A stretch of DNA of 64,000 nt from NCBI GenBank assembly GCA_020284085.1, contig JACEVL010000499.1, forward strand, positions 229,001-293,000. Direction: 5' to 3'. Every line of letters starts with the position of its first letter. The stretch's first letter is position 1. The DNA comes from Aporrectodea caliginosa. Lineage: Eukaryota; Annelida; Clitellata; Crassiclitellata; Lumbricidae. The notes below the pieces were generated by a model, which saw only the letters and a list, made by a program, of their open reading frames with translations, made no database searches and was not told the origin of the DNA. The translations under genes were made by a program, and so were the position numbers. Positions 1 through 11,100 of this stretch are shown here, piece after piece.

Positions 1-2220
1 GTGAACTCCGTGTGCGTCTCATGCCTGTATCAGCTGCTTCAGATTCGGTCAATACGGCTTAACCTATTGATTTACGCCGTTTTCATATGTTAGGCGCATC
101 TGTTTATATCCCTTGGATAGCAATGTTCACTGCTTTTGAGAGCTTCTTAAACTACACTTCAAAAGCTGAGATGCATAAATAAGCGACAACTTTAAATAAA
201 TCATTATGCATACAGATTCACTAAAATTAAGACATTCAAGTACTTAAAGGTAGTCAAGAAATCATAGCTACATTTAATGATCCAATAAAAGGACCAAATC
301 ATGGCTACATTTAATTGCCAAATATCAGGCCACGCAGCTTCCAAAACAGATCCAAAAACTGTATTCCGAAAAAGCAGTTCATTTTGATCAACAATCCCCA
401 CCCTAAGTCCCTAACAATCCAGTATACCAGTAATAAACTTTCTCTGATTCTGAACAACAACCCATCTACAAATAACATAACTAGTACATGGCAAAGCACT
501 GCACTTGGAGACTTGAGCTAATGTATGTGAGAATGATTCATACTGGAATTGTGTGACATGCTAACTGCACAATTACTACCAACTGACAAATTGCAACAAT
601 TACACTTGGAATCAATCACCTCAATATGAAATGATTTAAGGCTATGGTAGACTGGAGTACAGTCTGATAAAATGGTCAATAACAATAACAGCTAAAAAGT
701 CACAAATTACTGAATCCATTTTCCCCATCAAACTGGAATCTCATTAATATTTACCAGCTGAAGGTTTTTATCGCGGAGTTAAAATTTTGTGTAGCATGTA
801 TACTTAATGATTAGAAAAAAACAAGATATTATGTACTTATAAGATACTCACTGAGAGAGAAACAATTTTGTAGTTAGCAAATAGTCTTCTGTAAAACAAA
901 TTGCAGAATCAGAAAATTCTTAAGTGAAGCGAAACAGCTGACTGTTAACAAAAAGAACTTTGTTTTAGGCATTTAGAAAGTGTTTCCAAACAAAAACAAC
1001 TACTGTCACAGCGTTCATAAAATAAACATCAAACTGAAGCGGCTTACAAGTACAAGCATATGGCAGAGAAAAGCTGTAAAACTAAACAAATATGGATAAT
1101 CTAACCTTCTGTTACTCTAAAGTACATAAAATAAACACCGATACATGCAACCTGTATGTCATTGGCGACAGTACACATCACCTACGTATACACATCACCT
1201 ACTTAGCCCCAAAAGTTTGGTACCAGTCTTGTGCCAAGCTAACAGAAAACAAAGAGGGTAAGTTGTCGTGCCGTGTGTCATGGCCAGATAACAATGAGAT
1301 TATAACGAGCTCAGATATTTCCTTCGTCTGGATCCATCTTTAGTTGTTGTCCTTGTGGCTGGTTGCTTGACTTGTACTACAACAGCAATAAGAAACATTC
1401 TTTATCAGTTTGTGTGATAGTGTAGCAGTAAAAGTACACGTTTTTATATAGCGACTGTATGGTTTCGACCCTGCTACCTAACACAGAGGCACATGGGATG
1501 CAGTCTACCCTCTAATCATTGTAGCTAACTGGACCAGTAAGTGTATCACTCAACATCAAAGTAACATTAGTGACCTTGGTGCAAATGTTTAGCCAAGGCA
1601 GTTACTGCTGCAGTTACTGATCTGCTTTTTCGTATATGTATATTTCTGTTTTTTGAATGTGTATATTTAATGTTTTTTCTTCTCTGTATGCATATCACAT
1701 TATAATTTTGTGCTGCTCCCCCAGCTGTGGCAAAATAAAGTTCATAAGGTGAAGCAGCCAAAGCGTTCAGAAGCTCAGTTTATAGAAGACAGCTCAAGAT
1801 GAAGGTATAGCCAAGAGCAGATAAGTGAACATCATTGAACAGTTGCACAAGTTAATACACTCCATACATTGATGTTTGCTTTTTTTAACTGAGATATCTT
1901 GCTACATTAACTCACTAATATAAAGTGATAACAGAAAATAGACACCAGTGCTGATGTATGAAGTCTGAACAACTCTACTATGGTCTTCTAGTCAGACTGC
2001 AGCTTCAATTCTAGCACAAGATCTACATTTAATCTTTTTTGCCATTTACAATGTCACTCAAGCCTGACCTTAAGACTCATCTCTTCTACCTACCTTACCC
2101 ATCATGGTTTGACTTCTGGTTTCTGCCTGATCCAACAGATTTCAACCAGGCTCCTCCAACTGATTAAGCTCTTAAACTACGGTTTCACCTAAATCAACCA
2201 TCGACTGATGCACTGTGCAT
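1..2220. other. Intergenic or 3' region, no feature recognised
   Basis: This AT-rich sequence has no convincing exon, conserved protein segment or structured RNA. It could hold a last iGluR exon or its 3' untranslated region, but no acceptor followed by plausible coding sequence was seen. Confidence 0.5.
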
Positions 2221-2222
2221 TA

Positions 2223-2223
2223 G

Positions 2224-2277
<54 letters not shown>

Positions 2278-2336
2278 GATAATAATAAATGATAATAATA
2301 ATAATAAATGATAATAATAATAATAATAATAATAAC
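2223..2336. repeat. (AAT)n microsatellite
   Basis: Runs of AAT broken by AAATGAT units, just downstream of the iGluR stop codon. Confidence 0.95.
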
Positions 2337-2417
2337 GACAATTTATATGGCACCGTAATGTGGCCATACCATTACAAGGGCGCCTCACAAACAATTAAAT
2401 AATTAGATATAACATTG

Positions 2418-3217
2418 CTACAGAAGTTTTAGATTAGATGAGAGGTAAGAGACTCTTACCCTTCCCCATTGACGGTAGTACATCATCTCGGCAAACGCTA
2501 TGATCAAGCTGACAACGACACCGACGATCACGAGGACCAGCGGTCCCCAGAACATGTTCAGATCGATGCTTTTCGGTTTGTTTACGTACATGATCGACGT
2601 AACGTCGGCCACAATTCGGTCCATTACTGTCACGTTCCAGCACTCGTTCCGATCGACGAACCACTTCCTTTCCAGTTCCTGCAGGTCTCCCTCCTCTATC
2701 ATCTCCAGAACCCCGACGTTTAGTTCAGAAAATATGGTTGAATTAAGTGGAAGTGCCAGACCGTAGGCGCGGTTGCCGAACTGTTCTCCAACGGTTGTAA
2801 GATCACACGGCCGCTTATTCAACTCGTGCTTGGCCATCATGCTTTCTATGATGAAGGCATACTTCTCCTTTCGTACTTTTTCCATCCCTGCGGATGTGTT
2901 TTTGACGAGCTGTGCCTGTCCCTCGGGCGACTTCAAATAACGGCGAATCACGTCGAATTCCTCACCAGGTGCGACTTCCAACAGATACTTGTGTGTCTGC
3001 CCACCTGCCAGAACTCCATACTTGTACTCTTTGTTGGTAATCAGGTGAGCAAGGTCGACGAAAGGTGTTCGGGTCGAAGCGCTCTTGTGAACCATGCTGG
3101 CCCAGAAAAGATGATTGACAATGCCAGCTGTGTAGGTCACGAGAACAATGGAGACAAAGGCAAACCAGACACAGCCGAGGAACTTTGACGCAATCGAACG
3201 TGGTGCCTTCTCAAAAC
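2418..3217 (-). CDS. iGluR exon 6: M3, S2, M4 and C-terminus
   Basis: It starts after TTTCTGTAG and reads FEKAPRSIASKFLGCVWFAF, then M3 with TYTAGIVNHLF in place of the canonical gate SYTANLAAF. S2 follows with the conserved Glu in FIIES and the Cys residues RPCDLT and NECWNV. M4 is PLVLVIVGVVVSLIIAFAEM. Read straight through, the protein ends in SSNLKLL at 2421. A near-perfect donor (GG|GTAAGAG) at 2460 could instead splice to a cytoplasmic tail exon that I cannot find in 1-2400. The last 13 residues are therefore uncertain. Confidence 0.88.
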
Positions 3218-5125
3218 CTACAGAAAGAAAAAGTCAATAACCAGATGCAAACTGGTTCAATAATTATTTTCTGGTTTAATCTCCTAATCCATTCTGGTTT
3301 AATCTTCTAATCCATTCTGGTTTAATCTCTTAATCCATTCTGGTTTAATCTCTTAATCCATTCTGGCTTAATCTCTTAATCCATTCTGGTGTAATCACTT
3401 AATCCATTCTGGTTTAATCTCTTAATCCATTCTGGTTTAATCTCTTAATCCATTCTGGTTTAATCTCTTAATCCATTCTGGTTTAATCTCTTAATCCATT
3501 CTGGTTTAATCTCTTAATCCATTCTGGTGTAATCACTTAATCCATTCTGGTTTAATCTGTTAATCCATTCTGGTTTAATCTCTTAATCCATTCTGGTTTA
3601 ATCTCTTAATCCACTCTGGTTTAATCTCTTAATCCACTCTGGTTTAATCTCTCAATCCATTCTGGTTTAATCTCTTAATCCATTCTGGTTTAATCTCTTA
3701 ATCCATTCTGGTTTAATCTCTTAATCCATTCTGGTTTAATTCTAATCCATTCTGGTTTAATCTCTTAATCCATTCTGGTTTAATCTCTTAATCCATTCTG
3801 GTTTAATCTCTTAATCCATTCTGGTTTAATCTCTTAATCCATTCTGGTTTCCCTCTCTTACTCCCTACAACATCAATCATCTAGGAGACTCGCTTGAACA
3901 GCAGAACCCAAATCTTCCTCCTCAGTTCTTGGGGTGGAGTGATAGTTGAATGGTAATACACAGACATGGAGAACAGGACGTGGGTTCGATACCCACCAGC
4001 CCCATAAGGTTGACTCAGAATGGATTTTGTATTCTCCTGATATTTTTAAAATCCTGAGGGATCTGAGGTACCTTGGAGCAAAAAAAAAAAAAAAAAAATA
4101 ATAATAATAAAGATAGTAATAATCTGTCAACATCACTGTCTTCTTCTGTTGGTTGCATCGAGGTTAAAAGGTCAACTGACTTGGTCTTGTTTCTCTCTCT
4201 GCCAAAGAACTTTCAATCTGAAGACCATTCTCTTGAGCAGCTTCTATTTGGGCATGATCTAACTAAGTGATATATACAAGCATCATTATTAACAAATAAC
4301 ATGTATAAAAAGCTAGTTACATTAACCTCAACCTTCACCTGATATTATGCCAAATCTTGAGCTTTATCTTAATCATGGTTCCGCATGCTCACTCTGTCAC
4401 TAGACCGCGTCGGGGTTTCTCAATCGTGGGTCCTTCTCTTTGGAATAGCCTCTCCTCTGACCTGCATTCTCTCCAGCGAGACTTCTCTGGCTCTTTTTAT
4501 AAGCTACTTAAGAATTTCCTTTTTCACTGGGCTTGGGTCGGGAGCGCCTCTGAGTAGTTATCTTGAAGGGGTGCTATATAAATTTCATAATATATAGATA
4601 GAAGAGGCAGTTGACTCTGACCTTGCCATTGCAGAGAAGTGAAGACAAACCACATGGAACCAGCCAGGTTGAAGAACTCTGACTGCTGCTTATCGGCAAG
4701 ACCAAGGCCATAACGACCGGCCCACTCGTATGGATTGTACATGTTCATCAGCCACAGAAACAGTCCGACCTAATAAAAAAAATAACCCAAGGTCACAGTT
4801 AACCATGCACATCTGGACCTGGACACTCCAGAAATAAAAACTAGCTGCTATATTAATGGGGAGGGGGATAGTATAAAGGATAACACTCTTGCCTGAAGTT
4901 TCACAGACCCTGTTCGATTCCCATAAGGCACCTGGGTTTAGCTCATGCCTTTCTTCCCTAGGTGGCAGCAAAAGTACAATGAGCTTGCGCCTTGCATGGT
5001 TGCAACTTTGTTGATTTATGTCTTCTGTAATTTGTGTTCTTGTGAATTGTGTTTAATCGTCATAACATGTACATGCACAGCGCAGTGCATGTGTCAGTGC
5101 TTTGAATGCTTCATTAAAGAATAAA

Positions 5126-5197
<72 letters not shown>

Positions 5198-8100
5198 GAA
5201 ACTAGTTTCCTCAGCTTTTGCGTCCCTCCTTTTCTCTTGCGTTATTCATCTGTGCTTCCCTCTCAGCCTCCCTCCATTCCTCTTTCTGTCACACTATATG
5301 TCTCTTCCTCTCTCAGTTCCATTCTCTGTCTTTGACTGTCTTCCTCTGTTTCTGTGACTCTTCTCTTGACCTCCTGCGATAGCTTGGTTTACTCGTAAGA
5401 CAAGACTATGCTTGTAGCCTTGGCATAGTTTTTAAAAGTCACGGAGTCCGGTTTAGACAATAAACAACACACACACAGAGCTGAATATCTCGACTTTCAA
5501 AGTCTAAAGACTTTAGCAGCTCACTTAAATAGACATCTGCTTTAACATGCTGTATACGTTCACGTCCCATCAATGCCAACAAAGCCAAATGTTTACCTTA
5601 GCTCAATGTTTACGTTATATTGATTACAGTGAGCACCTAACAGCTGTGGACTGGTTTAAATCATTGTCTTTTGTTCAGGTTATAATTTGTTCTTATAACC
5701 ATTACAAGGAAGTGGGCAGAAATTTGGTTTGAGATTTCTACTCCATCTGCACCCCCTGCCAACTCAGTTATAATGAGTACACTGACAGTACACTGTCGGG
5801 GGAAGATGAGACAGCAAGGGAGAGGACTGGTCACCCATCCTCATATACTGAGTCTGAGGCTAAGAAAATGAAGGTACTTACACTTCATACCCATGGCTAC
5901 CTCAGGGCTAGCTTAAGCTCTTCTTCTCTGTTTCTAATATCTATGCAGTTATGCTCACAAATTTTGAAAGTGAGGTCATACACAAATCCATTCATCTCTT
6001 ATAATGGCCTCTTTACAACAGTTTCAGATGTGCACATTGACCCCTGGTTATCCAAAAAATCATTATGAACCAATGCAACTATAATTATATGCATAGAGGA
6101 ACCTATGAAGTTTCAAGCACTTAGCAAAGGACAAGCTCAGTAACAGGGTTACAGAAAAGAGGCAGCAAATTCCAAAATGGTGGGATCAACTAGTGTGAAG
6201 AAAGGCTGGTCAAACAAACAATGTCAAGATGTGTACAAAGGACAACATATCAGATTACTGACCGTAGAGAACAGCCTTTTGCAGAGGTAAGGATTATAAA
6301 GGATTATATTAAGGATTATAGCATTATAAACAAAGAAGATGTAATAATTTTCACATGCTGTATAGATGATGCATAACATAATATAACAGAAGTGAAAACT
6401 TGTAAAGCTCAACTTTAAAAAACTCATCAGCTGCACTCCTGATCAAGCATGGAGAATCCACAATCAAACAGAGCAGACTTCAGGCATTTACTGAACAGGG
6501 AAGGTAACAGACTGGTTAGCTCACTTCTGATTTTAAAAGGAAGTCTACCGGTACTCCAGGATCCAGGGCCAACAATATCAAAACTTCTGTGCATATTTCT
6601 GATGCATACCAGTAACCTAAATAAACTATTCAGGGTGATGGTGATCTGTTTAGTGGAACATACATGTGTGGATATATGCAGAGCATCTTCTAAGGCTTTT
6701 TTAAAGGCATTAGGGGCCCGATAGCGCATTGGATAATACACTGGCATAAAGAGCGAGAGGTACCGAGATCGAACCCGTAGGCGGACATGCTTTGTAGGTT
6801 GCTATTAGCGCCGTGTATTGCAGGCTGTCTGTTCTGTTAGTAGTTAAGACTTATGTCTTCTGTCATTTGTGTTCTTGTGAATTGTTTCAATTGCATAACT
6901 GTACACTGTAACCGGTTGCGGTTTGTCAACCGGATTGTTTCAATAAAGAATATTATTATTATAAACACACATAATATTTATGTCTAATGATAACGATAAG
7001 TGATTAGTTTAACCCTTTGACTGGCAACCGCGCTTTAAAGCACACATACACATTTACCTTTTATCGGGAAAAATAGGGCAAGTCAAAGGGTTAAATTACA
7101 CTTACCACGATGACTGAAAGGGATATCAGTCCCCAAAGAGCTGGATCAAATGGTTGGAAAATGCTGAACGTGTAATTCACGTCAACCTGAGGATCCGGTC
7201 TCTTTATCACAACACTAAAGCCCAGATTCTGGAATGGCTTCAAAAAGTTAACATATTTCTCTCGGCCCGATGTAATAGTGATGGCCGCTGCAGCAATATC
7301 TGCTCCTTGAGTCTGATCTTTCTGCAAATCAGTATTAGAACATGGCATGAATGAATGAATGAATGAATGAATGAATGAATGAATGAATGAATGAATGAAT
7401 GAATGAATGAATGAATGAATGAATGAATGAATGAATGAATGAATGAATGAATGAATGAATGAATGAATGAATGAATGAATGAATTACTGGCAAGAGGCAG
7501 TGACAAGCTGCAAACTGCCGTAAATTATATCCACTGGAAAAACTTTTAATGACTGATGCAGGTCGACAACAGACTGGCATACAATGCCAAGTTAAGTTAC
7601 TGGCAGCCATGAAATTAAACATAAGTAGAAACCTACAGCTCCAAAATGAGATGAATGAATGAAATTTCTCATTAAAGAATTCAATTCCTAAAATATAAAA
7701 GCCTTAATAAAAGCAGTATGTGAATTGCGAGATAAGAGACTTCATTCAACGTCACATGAATGCAAAACAAACAGCCACACCCAAAAGAATGATAAGAACC
7801 TAGTACGGAATGAGACAGCATCCCATCGAGGCAGTGCTATTTAAGATATGCAAAGAAGCTTAAAAATGAACATAGGCTACTGGTCATAATTCATTGTTTA
7901 AAGATAAAATGCATAATTACTTAACATTAGGAATAAGTTTCCATTACCAGATACTAATTTATTTCTACTCACATCAAACTTTATAACTTCACCAATCATT
8001 CCGGTCCACTGTTGAGTAGCATTGTCAAACATTCCATAAGAAGTGCTCTGATAGAATCTGTATTTAAAATTTAAGCGGCGCGATAATTGAAATATAAGTT

Positions 8101-11100
8101 CAGGAATGAAACCAGAATACAGGATGTTGCCAGTCTCATCAGTCGTAACCATTGTGTACGGCTCATGCTGCAGAAAACGAGAACAAACACATTAAGATGA
8201 CTGTTTTCTGTAGTTTCTGATAAATTAGGTAATCTTACAGCTGCAAAACATGTGCAATATAAATCTGTAAAAAATTACCATCATAGATAATAAAGTGCAG
8301 TTAAAACTTGTGTAAAAAGAATAATAATTGTAATTGTAAATATGATGATTTATATAGCATCGCCGGTAGCAAGCTACTTCTAGGATGCTTAACAGAACTG
8401 TATGCTGTCAGTGCAAATTCTAATGCTCTGGATTACGTAGCAAGTACAGTTTTAAATGTTTTTTTTAAGAGAAAAGCATTTGGCTTCCTGAATAGTTGCA
8501 GGAAGACAATTGCTACATATGGTTATTCTTGGAAAAAGCGACATTTAAAGTTAAAGTGATTCCAGTAAAGTAAATTCTTCAAAAACTTTCTGGTTGAGAA
8601 TCAGTAAATTCTTTTTCTCAGATCCAATGCAGCAAAAATTCTGCATGTATAGGAGTGCACCATAAAATGTAATGTGTAAAAACATCTACATAGTGCCTTC
8701 AGACCCTTCACACATCCCAAAAGCAAAAAAACTTGCCCTTTAACCTCCAGATATAATGTAATGCAAACATTGCAACAAACATTTATATAGTGCCCTTAAG
8801 CGCCCCAAAGGCATAAAACTTGCCCTTTAACTTCCAGTTTATACAACTTCGATAAGTATGTATGTATGTATGTATATGGACATTTATATAGTATATATAG
8901 TATGCCAACAACAGTAGTAATGATAATTACTCCAATTGTCGCAAAGTACTACACAAAAAGGGATTTTCACTATATTATGGACGTTTAATTTTATGGCTCG
9001 TTAAAAGGCATTATCAGCATCCGGTATGCCTGCTTTGAGCCGAAAAATTTACTCTCCACACTAAAGCTGCTTGAGTGTATTTAGATTTAAAATGTAAAAA
9101 ACACTTCCACTTTGACCTTAACGTAATACACTTATCCCCACAACGTTCATTACATGAGGTTTAAATGCACAGGGCATTTTTTTGTGTGCAACGAGCTGAC
9201 ACGTTAAGTGGCACGACCCAATTTCACAGTTATTTATAATTTACAGGGTTTTTCCATTGAGAATGCCTTTGAAACACACTTAATTTAAATAAACAAAAAC
9301 AGGCCCACTTGTTGGATTGGTGTAAATGTCCCACAACCCTGGATTTGCTCTACCGAGGAACCAATTTTTATAGAATCATGTAACAAGTGTTTAACCCAAA
9401 CGACCTCTATCTTTTTTGATCTATTAGCATTTTCCTTCTGTTAATTTTCTGATAAAATGTATCCTATATGGCAATACAGCATACTTGAAATTTAACGGTG
9501 CTATGTACCAGAAGAGGTACATTTTAGATATCCCAAAATAGGACAGTACACTGCTCATTTCTTTCTTTCAAATCTATGCAAATTTGTTTGTTTACTCTAC
9601 CTGCAATTGTACATTTAGTATACAGTCTCCTTGGCTTGCCCTGGCTCCAAAATGGACCAAACAGCCTGGCTAAATATTGTGGACTTGATTTGATATAGTG
9701 CTGGTGAATATGCTGGTCTCCCCGATGTAATTTTGTGCGGTGCTGAGAAATTTCAGAGGTCTACATTACATTATCACAGCATTTATAACTCGCAAGAATA
9801 GCGCAACAGAAGTCAGGTAAACAACCTGCAAGCTTATACAAGACTTGATCCATTTTTCCAATCAACAGGACCTTATGACATCTATTTCTTAACTACTCTA
9901 ATAATAAGTAGCACTTCAAATAGTAATAAATAATAATAGAACGATTGTTGCAATAATAATAACAGCAAGTCACATCAATCACAGTTTGCTGTCAGAAAGA
10001 AAAAGCCTTCTAGCCGATGTAGGATATACGGGATAAATATATTTCATAGAAGACAGTAATACACAAACCAATGGGGCAGTCTCCCCTTCTTCGCCACATA
10101 ATCATTCCCCAAATAACTGTGGTACATTACTGATATTCGGACATTATCGAACTTACCGGAATAGTGACTATTCTCAGCTCCCTGTTGTTAACCTTTGATG
10201 CAACATCTCTGCGTTCAACATGATGTCGTGGCACATACTCTGCCAAAGAAGACAATACAATGAAAATACACAAGTAAGACGATACACTTACAGTCTTCAA
10301 AAATGTACTAACTTTAGATTAAAAAGAACAAATTTCAGTTCCACAGAAATCAAAACAAAAAGCTAAAAATCTTAAAATTATTTGAAAGTTAAGTATTATG
10401 TATGTATGTATGTATGTATGTATGAGCACTTGTTATAGTGCCCCTTCAAGATTTCTACTCAGAGGCATAGGCATAGCTACATGAAGGCAGGAGGAGGCAA
10501 TTGCCTCCTCTTGGTTTTTCCATATAGTGGAGTTTCAATTGATCAACGATGCAAATGACCAGGATTTTGGCCATATGCCTCCTCTTGAATTGAAGTGTCT
10601 AAAAAAAGGTCATTGGGAAAAATATGCACTGGTCTGTGAAGTTGCCTCCTCTTGAATTTAAGTCTGGCTATGCCACTGCTCAGAGGCGCTCCCGACTACA
10701 GCGCAAACACTGAATCGGAGTTTCACGCCGAAGCGCATGAGCAATTGCGAGTGAAGGACTTGCCCAGGGTCCCTACTTTAATCAGTAAACCTTGAGACCA
10801 TGAACATCTCATGTGACACAAAGCCTTTAGTAACTGGTAACCTGTACATTCAAGACCGCCAAAGTCGTTTCATCACAATCACTGAAGGGATCTTATTTAC
10901 TACATAAGTAATCTCATTTTTGGTTTCAGTTATCCTTTATCCATTTATTTCCATGGTAAAATTTATGGTTGGATGCAATGGAAGGAATACTTTTGGCAGC
11001 AGTATAGTTAGTGAGTTGGGAAGATGCATCCTGGTGACGTCTGGACCAGTATGAAGGATGTTTCCCTTCCAACTTAGATCACATTCTGGCTATTTTAGTT

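Noticed and set aside
3931..4005. Functional tRNA gene
   Set aside because: It has A- and B-box-like motifs but no credible acceptor stem or anticodon arm, and related copies and the poly(A) tail mark it as a SINE.
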